A DNA stretch of 64,000 nucleotides, from positions 1,426,001 to 1,490,000 of the forward strand of contig CBDCER010000003.1 in NCBI GenBank assembly GCA_965215855.1, read 5' to 3'. The notes beneath the pieces were generated by a model. The model had not been told where the DNA came from. It worked only from the letters and a program-made list of their open reading frames with translations, and did no database searches. The position numbers and the translations under genes are program-made. Source of the stretch: J027 sp965215855. Lineage in GTDB: Bacteria > Chloroflexota > Anaerolineae > Aggregatilineales > J027. This document shows, piece by piece, positions 1 to 8,325 of this stretch. Numbering within the stretch: position 1 is the first letter of the stretch; each line of letters begins with the position of its first letter.

Positions 1-1276
1 CATCAGCCGTACTCGTAGCCCGCGCTGCATCCTCCGTTTCAGTCAGTTCGGTTTGAGCCGCAGCCCCATCGCCACCACTATCATCATCACCACCGCCGGA
101 CATCAGCACCGCACCAATTCCCAAAACCGCCAACAACGAGATAACCGCGATCAATGCCCAGGGTATACTACGCTTTTTTTCATCGCCAACTTTCGCGGCT
201 GGCATAGCCTCAATATTGGTTTGCTGCTGGGCTGTTTCTTCAACTGCGGTCACCGCAACAGCTGGAGATGGCGCGGCAGGCGTCACAACCGGTTCAGTCT
301 TGGCGGGGGTAGAAGGCTTCGATTCATCCTGAAGTGAGCGCAAATATTGCTCCAGCGACGCACTTTGCATAGGTTGTGGTTGTGGTTTTGGCGGCAGTGC
401 CGCCGCACGCAACTCCACCGTATCTTCATCTTTCGTGCCCAGCGCCCGTTCCAAAGCATTAACCATCTCTTCGCCAGTCTGATAGCGGTTTTTAGGTTCT
501 TTGGACAAAACGCGCAACAATACTTTTTCAACCCCCGCTGGCAATTCTGGGTTATAAAGCGTGGGGGCGGGTGGCGCTTCATTCAAATGCTTGAGTGCCA
601 CACTCATCACCGATGGATCATCGAAGGGAACCTGTCCCGCAAATGCTTCATACAGCACAACTCCCAGCGAATACAAATCGCTCTGGGGCACTGCCCGCGC
701 CGACGAAATGGCCTGTTCCGGTGCGATATAATGGGCGCTGCCAAAGGTATCACCCATTGTCCCTTCTTGTGTACTAAGCGCCAGCCCAAAATCGGTTAGC
801 ACTGCACCAGTGCTAGTCATCATAACATTCGATGGCTTAATATCACGATGGATAACGCCCTGTTCATGAGCATAATCCAGTGCGCTGGCGATGTCGCGAG
901 CCATCTTCAGAATGTCCAGATAGGGCATTCGCTCTTGCTTTTCACCCAAATCCTTTAACCGCATCCGTAGATCATCGCCATCCAGAAAGACCATTGCCAT
1001 ATAATACAGCCCTTCCAGATCGCCAAACTGATAGACGCCCACGATGTTGGAATGTCGCAGCCGTGCAATAGCCCGGGCTTCGCGCTGGAATCGCTGTTTA
1101 TACTCAGCCTCGTCTGCTGTTGCCACAAAATCGCTGGTAATCACCTTAACAGCGGCATAGCGATCCAAGTTTTCATCATAACCCTTATAGACCCGCGCCA
1201 TGCCCCCACGGCCCAACAAATCTTGAATGGTATAATCGCCTAACTTTCTACCGATGAGTGGATCCGGTGATGACAT
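1..1276 (-). CDS. Ser/Thr protein kinase, C-terminus beyond left edge
   Basis: Hanks-type kinase that would phosphorylate Ser/Thr on unknown substrates at the membrane. I read it directly from the complement; the ATG at 1276 is followed by about 425 codons without a stop. The glycine-rich loop GRGGMARVYKG is at residues 22-32, the ATP-binding lysine at about 44 (AAVKV), the catalytic HRDIKPSN at about 142 and DFG near 160. An APE-like IAPEQ and the DLYSLG helix follow. After a Pro/Ala-rich linker there is one transmembrane helix (about residues 365-388), then a Gly/Asp stretch and an extracytoplasmic part cut by the window edge. No PASTA domain is visible in the part seen. It is divergent from the ClpC-kinase-FHA operon, so both may belong to one signalling locus. 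The kinase assignment is firm; the sensor and substrate are unknown. Confidence 0.93.
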   Translation of the reverse strand, partial: MSSPDPLIGRKLGDYTIQDLLGRGGMARVYKGYDENLDRYAAVKVITSDFVATADEAEYKQRFQREARAIARLRHSNIVGVYQFGDLEGLYYMAMVFLDGDDLRMRLKDLGEKQERMPYLDILKMARDIASALDYAHEQGVIHRDIKPSNVMMTSTGAVLTDFGLALSTQEGTMGDTFGSAHYIAPEQAISSARAVPQSDLYSLGVVLYEAFAGQVPFDDPSVMSVALKHLNEAPPAPTLYNPELPAGVEKVLLRVLSKEPKNRYQTGEEMVNALERALGTKDEDTVELRAAALPPKPQPQPMQSASLEQYLRSLQDESKPSTPAKTEPVVTPAAPSPAVAVTAVEETAQQQTNIEAMPAAKVGDEKKRSIPWALIAVISLLAVLGIGAVLMSGGGDDDSGGDGAAAQTELTETEDAARATSTAD

Positions 1277-1456
1277 ATTTTTCTCTTTAAAGGCTTCCAA
1301 AAGATCGTATTGATTTACCCATAACTTCCTATAAGTATAGCGAATATTCGCCCCAACACGAGGCCGAAATCAAATTCAACAGATTTGTCGTCACAGAGAT
1401 GCGCGTACACTGTATAATAGACAGAAGTTTCGTTTACTTAACTGTGTGAGGTTATC
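1277..1456. promoter_or_regulatory. Divergent intergenic promoter region with 12-bp palindrome
   Basis: This 180-bp gap separates two divergent operons. A perfect TATAAT lies at 1413-1418 on the plus strand, about 39 bp before the ClpC start; no convincing -35 box is visible. On the minus strand TATACT at 1334-1339 could serve the kinase. Directly beside it is the perfect palindrome GCGAATATTCGC (1340-1351), placed where a dimeric regulator could block the minus-strand promoter. The palindrome and -10 boxes are seen; their roles are inferred. Confidence 0.5.
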
Positions 1457-3913
1457 ATGCCAAAATCGCCGCATGATGTCAGCGAAGCCGAAATCCGTCG
1501 GCTTTGCCGCGATTTACTAAATAGTGCGCGGGAAGAAGCCGCCCGCCTCAAACATAACTACATTGGTACCGAACATCTCTTCAATGCCATGACCCGAACC
1601 CAGAATGGGATCGCCACCCTGATCCTTGCCGATAGCGGTCTCGACCCGCGTGAAGTGCGAAACACCTTGCGCCGCGAAGTCGGTAGTGGCGAAGACACCG
1701 TTGCCGAAACTCCACCGCTAACGCCGCGTTCCCACAACATCCTGGCCCAAAGTGTCTATCTGGCCGACGATCTAGGAGCGCCCCGCGTCACCGAAGAACA
1801 GGTGTTGCTAACCATGTTGCAGGATGGTGATGGTATTGCTGTCCGCAAAATTAAGGAGTTGGGGGTCGATGTTCAATACTGGATTGACTACCTATCTCGA
1901 TTCCTGAATATCAACCAGGACGAGGAAGAATCCGAGGATGATGACAGCTTCTTCAGTGATATTCTTGACGATGATGACTTTGAAGATTTGCTGGATGCCG
2001 AGATCGAGCGTGCCCCTTCTGGCTCCATTCCCACTCCCTTGCTCGACAAGTATGGGCGTGATTTGAATGAACAGGCTCGCGCTGGCAAGATCGGCCCTGC
2101 CATCGGACGCGACCACGAAATCCGGGCCGTCGCTCGCACGCTCACCCGCAACAAGAAAAACAACCCGCTGTTGGTCGGCGATGCAGGCGTTGGTAAAACT
2201 GCCATCATCGAAGGGCTGGCTTGGCAAATCAGCAATAGTCAAGCTCCCACTGCCTTACAACCTAAACGCATCGTTCAAATCGAAATCGGCATGTTGGTCG
2301 CCGGAACCAGCCTGCGCGGTCAATTCGAGGAACGCCTGGGCGGCATCATCGACGAAGCCAGTGCCGCTACTGACATCATCCTCTTTATCGACGAAATCCA
2401 CACCATCGTCGGCGCTGGCGATACCATTGACAGCAACCTAGATGCCGCCAATATCCTGAAGCCAGCTCTGGCACGCGGCGACATCGCCTGCATTGGCGCG
2501 ACCACCTTCGAGGAATATCGCAAAGCCATCGCCAAAGATCCGGCCCTAGATCGCCGCTTCCGCACCATTGACATCCAGGAACCCAACGAGGAAGACACCC
2601 TCGTCGTGCTGGAAAACGTCTATCAGCGCTACGAAAAACATCACAAGGTCAAAATCCTGCCGGAAGCCCGCGAAGCTGCTGTCCACCTCTCGGCCCGCTA
2701 CCTCGTCGAACGCCGCCTGCCCGACAAAGCCCTTGATCTGCTAGACGAAGCCTGCGCCCGCCTTGTCATCCAAACCCACTCGCCCGATCTGGCCGAAGGT
2801 GAACAATTGGAAGTCAATACGCAGACCATTCACGAAGTCCTCAGCGAGTGGACTGGCATCCCCATCGCCGAGTTGAAGGCCAGCGAGCGCGAAAAATATG
2901 CCCACATGGAAGAGGCCATCCGTCACCGTGTACGCGGCCAGGATCACGCCGTCAAAGTCGTTTCTGAAACCATCAAAACCCACCGCGCTGGCCTCAGCGA
3001 CCCACGCAAACCGATTGGTGTCTTCTTATTCATTGGGCCAAGCGGCGTCGGCAAAACCGAGCTAGCGAAAGCATTGGCCGAGTTCCAGTTCGGCGATGAA
3101 AAAGCTATCATCCGTCTTGATATGTCCGAATTCCACGACGAGCATACAGTTGCCCGCTTACTTGGCGCACCGCCTGGCTATCGCGGCACTGAACGCGGCG
3201 GCCAATTGACTGAAACCCTGCGCCGCAAGCCTTACTCAGTCGTTTTACTGGACGAAGTTGAGAAAGCTGCGCCCCAGGTTTTCGATATTTTTCTGCAAGT
3301 CTTTGATGAAGGACGCCTGACAGATGCCATCGGCCACACCATTGATGGCCGCCACGCTATCTGGATCATGACCAGCAACATTGGCACGTCCGAAGTCGGC
3401 AAGGGACTTGGTTTCACCAACGAACCGGATCAATTGCCCGACTATTCTTTCCACCTTAAGAAGTTCTTCCGTCCCGAACTGCTCAACCGTATTGATGAGA
3501 TAGTCATCTTCAATCCGCTTAACAAAGAGGCGTTGAACGAAATCTTGGATCTGAATATGATCGACATTGTCGAGCGCCTGCAAGAACAAGAGTTGAATCT
3601 GGAACTGGATGAGTCGGCCCGCGAAATCCTGCTCGCCGAAGGCTACGATCCGGCTAATGGTGCGCGTCCCTTGCGACGCGTCATCGAGCGCCAATTGACC
3701 CGCCCGCTGTCATCAGCCCTCCTCGAAAACACTTATCAGCCTGGCGAGACGATCTTGGTTATCGCTGATGGAGACAAAAGCCTGAGCCTTCAACGCCTAG
3801 CACCTGAACCCGAACCGGACTTTGAGCCTGTGCAAGAATCCGATCAGGAAGAATCTGCCGACCTACCCGAAGAATCTGTTCCCGAATCCCGAGACCAGGA
3901 AGACGATAGCTAA
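1457..3913 (+). CDS. clpC: ClpC-type AAA+ unfoldase lacking the middle domain
   Basis: Hsp100 family hexameric unfoldase, expected to thread proteins into ClpP. The N-terminal Clp-N repeats occupy about residues 8-145. A very acidic linker follows (about 152-190). AAA domain 1 has Walker A GDAGVGKT at about 241 and Walker B LFIDEIH; AAA domain 2 has GPSGVGKTE at about 527 and LLDEVEK. A KGLGF loop after the second Walker B resembles the LGF tripeptide that docks on ClpP. The coiled-coil M domain expected between the AAA domains of ClpC is missing: only some 25 residues join DEACARL to the SEWTGIP motif. The C-terminus is a Glu/Asp/Pro tail of about 35 residues. GAGG lies 8 nt before the ATG. 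First gene of an operon, 9 nt ahead of a kinase/TPR gene. It could equally be annotated as a ClpA/C-like ATPase. Confidence 0.9.
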   Translation: MPKSPHDVSEAEIRRLCRDLLNSAREEAARLKHNYIGTEHLFNAMTRTQNGIATLILADSGLDPREVRNTLRREVGSGEDTVAETPPLTPRSHNILAQSVYLADDLGAPRVTEEQVLLTMLQDGDGIAVRKIKELGVDVQYWIDYLSRFLNINQDEEESEDDDSFFSDILDDDDFEDLLDAEIERAPSGSIPTPLLDKYGRDLNEQARAGKIGPAIGRDHEIRAVARTLTRNKKNNPLLVGDAGVGKTAIIEGLAWQISNSQAPTALQPKRIVQIEIGMLVAGTSLRGQFEERLGGIIDEASAATDIILFIDEIHTIVGAGDTIDSNLDAANILKPALARGDIACIGATTFEEYRKAIAKDPALDRRFRTIDIQEPNEEDTLVVLENVYQRYEKHHKVKILPEAREAAVHLSARYLVERRLPDKALDLLDEACARLVIQTHSPDLAEGEQLEVNTQTIHEVLSEWTGIPIAELKASEREKYAHMEEAIRHRVRGQDHAVKVVSETIKTHRAGLSDPRKPIGVFLFIGPSGVGKTELAKALAEFQFGDEKAIIRLDMSEFHDEHTVARLLGAPPGYRGTERGGQLTETLRRKPYSVVLLDEVEKAAPQVFDIFLQVFDEGRLTDAIGHTIDGRHAIWIMTSNIGTSEVGKGLGFTNEPDQLPDYSFHLKKFFRPELLNRIDEIVIFNPLNKEALNEILDLNMIDIVERLQEQELNLELDESAREILLAEGYDPANGARPLRRVIERQLTRPLSSALLENTYQPGETILVIADGDKSLSLQRLAPEPEPDFEPVQESDQEESADLPEESVPESRDQEDDS

Positions 3914-3922
3914 AGCATTTCT

Positions 3923-6900
3923 ATGGAAATCCCACCCGTCCCACAAACCGGGCGTCAACGCCTACCTCTGGATATAGACGCCGAGTCTCATCTCCTGCGC
4001 CGTCGCCGCAAATCCGATCTTACCGATCTTTTTGCCAGCGATCCCAACCCCGAAGTCAGGAAAGTGGGACGACTCATCTTGCGCCGCGATGGGCCATTCC
4101 TCGGCGACTATCTGGAACTCGCCGACCTGTGTGCTGTCCTATCCCTACCCCCGTCTCAGGCCGAACCCCAGCTAAAAATCTACTATGTCGGCAAGACATT
4201 GGCTGCCTTTCGTCGTGCCATCACGCTCGTGCCCGATGATGAGAACATACGGGAAGCCCGCGATCTCTACATTCAATGGGTGCTGGCTGTAGCCCACAGG
4301 GTTCCCTCTCGATTGAACATCGCGGTTGCTTTATGGGTAATCGCTCACGAAGATCTGTCAGACGACCAACCTATCGACCAATTGCTGACGCACTATACTG
4401 CTCCATCACCCGATCCCACCTTAACCGAAACGGCGGCCCCCGATGCCACCGACATTTCGATTTATCATTCCCTAACTCGTGGCGAACAAGAGACTTTTGC
4501 CGCCCATGACAGCGAACCCCTCCTGTCCTATCCTCCTGAATTCATCGAAACGCAGTCCGGCGAGTCAGCGACAGTCGCCACCGAACCTCCCGAAAGCGCA
4601 GATACCTTCGGCCCACCGATTCGCAGCAGCGCCTCCCTCGTGCGCGAGAAAACGCCCGCCGATCAGGCTGAATACGGCATCGGCGACCATATTGGCAACC
4701 GCTATCGTATCGAGCAAAAACTTTATGGCGGCATGGGTATCGTCTACCTTTGTTTCGATACGAAGGAACGTTTGCCTGTCGCGCTCAAGACCTTCCAGAG
4801 CAAATTCCTACGTAACGAACGCGCCATTGCCCGCTTCACCAAAGAAGCACTCACCTGGATTCGCGTCGAGAAACACCGCCACATTGTCCAGGCGCTTCTG
4901 GTACAAAAATTCGAGGGCCGTCCGTTCATCATTCTGGAACATATCGCCGGGCCAGAGGGCGTTGGCCCCGACCTGCGCTCTTGGATTGATCACAACCTGA
5001 TTGACCTCCAGACGGCCATTGAACTGGGTCTGCATATCTGCCTCGCCATGCAACACGCCACGCGCCAGGTCCAAACCCTCGTCCACCGCGATCTCAAGCC
5101 GGGAAATGTCCTGGTCACTCTCGATTCTGTTGCCAAAGTGACCGATTTCGGCCTGGTGCGCTCAGTTGAGGCCGAAGATTTGCTCGATGATGCCGACGCA
5201 CCTGCTGACAATACCGCCCCACGCCTGACCCGGCACGGCGCTAAAGTCGGCACCATTCCCTATATGTCACCGGAGCAATGTCGCGCCGACGATGTGGACG
5301 AGCGTTCCGACATCTACGCTTTCGGCTGCGTACTCTACGAAATGCTGACCCGCCGCACCGTCTTCAAAGCCAAAAGTGCCTCCGACTGGCTGAAAGCCCA
5401 TCAATTTGAGGCTCCGGCCTTTCCCGACACCCTCCCGTTCGACATACCAGATCGTCTACAGGCACTTGTCCTGGCATGTCTCGAAAAACCTCCCGCCAAT
5501 CGCCCACAATCCTGGGTCGAACTGGTGGATGAACTAGCGATTATCTATGAAGATCTCGTTGGTGATTCCCCCGATCTCGAAGAAAGCGGCTTCGATATGG
5601 AAGTCAATGACCTACTGGATAAAGCCTACAGTCTCACCGAACTCGGCTATGTTGACGAGGCGCTCGAAGCCTACAACCGTGCCTTAGTTTTGGAACCCAA
5701 ACACGCCCGTGCCTGGGCACGTAAGGCCCGCGCCCTGCGAATTGTCGAACGGTATGACGAGGCACTCCAGTGTGTCAACAAAGCCCTGGAACTCAATCGT
5801 CGCTTTGGGTGGGGCTGGCTCGTCAAAGGCCAGATCTTGGAGAAAATGGGCAAACTCGAACGCGCCCAAGCTGCCTACGAAACCAGCGCCGAGATCAAAC
5901 CCGGCGATGTCCGTGTCTGGTACAACCAGGCCATCGTCCTCTTTTCATTAGGCCAGCGTGCCGAAGCCCTGGAGCGCCTCGAACGTGCCCTGCAATGCGA
6001 TCCCCGCCATCAAGCATCCTGGGCCAAACGCGGCCAGATTTTGCGTAATCAAGGCCAATACATGCAGGCCCTCAATGCCTATAATCGCGCTCTGGAACTC
6101 AACCTATCATTTGCCTGGGCTTGGAATGGCAAAGGATTATGCCTGAAAGCGTTGGGGCGTCTGGAAGAAGCCTACGAAGCATTCCAACACGCTGCCGCTC
6201 ATCAGGAAGACGATGTATGGATTTGGTACAACCAGGCCGAAACCCTGTTTGAATTAGGCCGCTTTCGCGACGCCATGCAAGCCGTCCAACAAGCCACCCG
6301 CGTCCAGCCCGACCATTTCTTCAGTTGGGCCAAACTCGCCCAAATCTGCCGCTATCTCGACCGCTATGAAGACGCTCTGAAAGCCTACGACCAGGCCATC
6401 CTCTTCAACCCCGACTACGCCTGGGCCATCAACGGGCGCGGCATCGTACTCGAACGACTCAAACGTTACGACGATGCCTTCGAGGCCTACCGTCGTGCCG
6501 CCGAACTGACGCCTGATGACGTCTGGCCCTGGTATAACCAGGGCAACCTGCTGATTTTGCAAGATCGCATCCAGGACGCCATTCCCGTTTTAGAAAAAGC
6601 TGTCAAAGTCAACCCGCTCCATGCTCGGTCTTGGGCACGGCTGGGCAACGCCCGACGGCGTGTCGGTGATAGCAAACAGGCCCTTGTGCATATCGACCGC
6701 GCCTTGAAACTCGATCCCAATTATGCCTGGGCCTGGAACGAAAAAGGGATCACCTTGGAAAAACTCAAGCGTTACCAGGAAGCATTGGATTCTTATCGTT
6801 ATGCCTCTAAAGTTGACCCCAACAATGCCCATTACTGGTATCACCAGGCCGACTTGCTAGCCCAAATGGAATTGTTCCACGACGCGCTTTACCCTCTCGA

Positions 6901-7906
6901 ACGCGCCTTTCGTGCCGACCCACGCTTCTATCGTGCCTGGGCACGGCACGGCCATGTGCTGCGCCGCCTACATCGCTACGAAGAAGCCCTGGCTTCCTAC
7001 AGCCGTGCCGTAGAATTATCTCCCGATTATGCTTGGGCCTGGAATGGACGCGGTCTTGCCCTCAGCGCATTAGGTCGCCACGAAGAAGCCCTGGAGTGTT
7101 TCCGTCGCGCCGCCGAAATTACACCGGACGATTTCTGGTTCTGGTTTGGACAGGCCGATGAACTCATTGCTTTGCACCGCTACGAAGAAGCCCTGGATCC
7201 CTTAAGTCGTGTGCTGACCTTGAGTCCCGAACACCTGGAAAGCATCGGCAAACGTGGCTATGTCTTCCGCCGTCTGGGACGTTACGAAGAATCAGTCTCG
7301 GCTTACGATCAGGCATTGGCACTTGATCCCGGCTACGCTTGGGCCTGGAATGGGCGTGGCATGGCCCTCGAACGCCTGGATCGTTGCGAAGAAGCCCTCG
7401 CCAGCTACGAACGCGCCGCCCAACTCGATACTGATAGCATCTGGCACTGGATCAATCAAGTCCCTCCGCTACTCCAATTGGGACGTCCCCAGCAGGCGCT
7501 CGAAGTGGTTGACCAGGCGCTACAACTCGACGACAATAACGACTCCGCCTGGACGCGCAAAGGGCAAATTTTACGCCGTCTGGGCCGTTTCGTCGGAGCC
7601 ATCGAAGCATACCAGCGTGCCCTCGAACTCGCCCCGGAATCGGCTTGGGCCTGGAATGGCATTGGTCAGGCTTGCGCTGCCCAGGACAATCTCGATCAAG
7701 CGTTACACTATATGCAAACCGCCACCCAACTTGCCCCCGACAATTTTTGGTTCTGGCACGATTTGGGGGATGTATTTTTGCGCCTATCGCGTTATAAAGA
7801 AGCCATCAGCGCTTTCAATCGTGTGCTAGAAATTAATCCGAAACATCGGCCTTCGCGCCAAAAACGCACGACTGCCCGTCAAAAATTAGATGATAATGAT
7901 GTTTAA
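3923..7906 (+). CDS. Ser/Thr protein kinase fused to 22 TPR repeats
   Basis: Cytoplasmic kinase with a scaffold tail. Residues 1-250 form a poorly conserved, Pro/Glu-rich N-terminal region. The kinase domain spans about 252-540: glycine loop YGGMGIVYL, VALK lysine, HRDLKPGN at about 388, DFGLV at about 407, YMSPEQ and SDIYAFG. From about residue 555 to the end there are 22 tetratricopeptide repeats of 34 residues. They form seven super-repeats of three (102 aa, 306 bp) in which the three repeat types alternate: WAKRGQIL-like, WAWNGKGL-like and WYNQA-like. No transmembrane segment is visible, so the TPR array is probably a cytoplasmic protein-binding solenoid. The start lies 9 nt after the ClpC stop with no clear ribosome site, suggesting translational coupling. 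A kinase linked to ClpC and FHA genes suggests phospho-dependent recruitment; the targets are unknown. Confidence 0.93.
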   Translation: MEIPPVPQTGRQRLPLDIDAESHLLRRRRKSDLTDLFASDPNPEVRKVGRLILRRDGPFLGDYLELADLCAVLSLPPSQAEPQLKIYYVGKTLAAFRRAITLVPDDENIREARDLYIQWVLAVAHRVPSRLNIAVALWVIAHEDLSDDQPIDQLLTHYTAPSPDPTLTETAAPDATDISIYHSLTRGEQETFAAHDSEPLLSYPPEFIETQSGESATVATEPPESADTFGPPIRSSASLVREKTPADQAEYGIGDHIGNRYRIEQKLYGGMGIVYLCFDTKERLPVALKTFQSKFLRNERAIARFTKEALTWIRVEKHRHIVQALLVQKFEGRPFIILEHIAGPEGVGPDLRSWIDHNLIDLQTAIELGLHICLAMQHATRQVQTLVHRDLKPGNVLVTLDSVAKVTDFGLVRSVEAEDLLDDADAPADNTAPRLTRHGAKVGTIPYMSPEQCRADDVDERSDIYAFGCVLYEMLTRRTVFKAKSASDWLKAHQFEAPAFPDTLPFDIPDRLQALVLACLEKPPANRPQSWVELVDELAIIYEDLVGDSPDLEESGFDMEVNDLLDKAYSLTELGYVDEALEAYNRALVLEPKHARAWARKARALRIVERYDEALQCVNKALELNRRFGWGWLVKGQILEKMGKLERAQAAYETSAEIKPGDVRVWYNQAIVLFSLGQRAEALERLERALQCDPRHQASWAKRGQILRNQGQYMQALNAYNRALELNLSFAWAWNGKGLCLKALGRLEEAYEAFQHAAAHQEDDVWIWYNQAETLFELGRFRDAMQAVQQATRVQPDHFFSWAKLAQICRYLDRYEDALKAYDQAILFNPDYAWAINGRGIVLERLKRYDDAFEAYRRAAELTPDDVWPWYNQGNLLILQDRIQDAIPVLEKAVKVNPLHARSWARLGNARRRVGDSKQALVHIDRALKLDPNYAWAWNEKGITLEKLKRYQEALDSYRYASKVDPNNAHYWYHQADLLAQMELFHDALYPLERAFRADPRFYRAWARHGHVLRRLHRYEEALASYSRAVELSPDYAWAWNGRGLALSALGRHEEALECFRRAAEITPDDFWFWFGQADELIALHRYEEALDPLSRVLTLSPEHLESIGKRGYVFRRLGRYEESVSAYDQALALDPGYAWAWNGRGMALERLDRCEEALASYERAAQLDTDSIWHWINQVPPLLQLGRPQQALEVVDQALQLDDNNDSAWTRKGQILRRLGRFVGAIEAYQRALELAPESAWAWNGIGQACAAQDNLDQALHYMQTATQLAPDNFWFWHDLGDVFLRLSRYKEAISAFNRVLEINPKHRPSRQKRTTARQKLDDNDV

Positions 7907-7926
7907 GACCATTTTCAGGAGTTGAA

Positions 7927-8325
7927 ATGCACAAACAAATTTCGATCACCTTCATGAGCGGCCCCCGCGACGGCGATCAGGTTGTGGTTGATATTGACGA
8001 GGAGCAACTCACCCCCCCCCTGATTATTGCCATTGGCCGCCGCGAAGACCTCGACATTTGCCTGAACTACGACAATCAGGTGTCGCGTCTGCATGCCCAC
8101 CTCAATTTCGACGGTGAACACTTCTGGCTGGAGGATTTGGGCAGTCGCAATGGCACGTTTCTCAACGAGGAGCAACTCACTGCTTCCGAAAAATACACAA
8201 TCGAACCCGGCACGATCTTCAAAGTCGGGCGCACCTGGCTCCGGCTCGATCCCCAGCCTTCCGATGTCACCGCTCCCGCCAAACCCATTGACCCGCCCTC
8301 GGATGATGAAGACCCGCCTTTCTAA
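7927..8325 (+). CDS. FHA domain phosphothreonine-binding protein
   Basis: Small 132-aa protein made almost only of a forkhead-associated domain, which binds phosphothreonine peptides. Visible hallmarks in order are IGRRED (about residues 37-42), SRLHA (about 56-60), then LEDLGSRNGTFLN (about 71-83), the conserved Gly-Arg, Ser-x-x-His and Asn-Gly-Thr positions. The C-terminus is a short Asp/Pro-rich tail. AGGAG precedes the ATG by about 7 nt, and the gene starts 20 nt after the TPR kinase, so that kinase is the obvious writer for the mark it reads. Its 3' end overlaps the start of the heparinase-like gene by 23 nt. Confidence 0.92.
   Translation: MHKQISITFMSGPRDGDQVVVDIDEEQLTPPLIIAIGRREDLDICLNYDNQVSRLHAHLNFDGEHFWLEDLGSRNGTFLNEEQLTASEKYTIEPGTIFKVGRTWLRLDPQPSDVTAPAKPIDPPSDDEDPPF

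Noticed and set aside
8093..8302. Upstream extension of the heparinase-like gene
   Set aside because: It would overlap the FHA gene in another frame; the ATG at 8303 gives a proper signal peptide.
1457..8325. Type VI secretion cluster (ClpV-kinase-FHA)
   Set aside because: Kinase and FHA genes do accompany some T6SS loci, but no tube, sheath, baseplate or membrane-complex gene is present and the unfoldase is ClpC-like.
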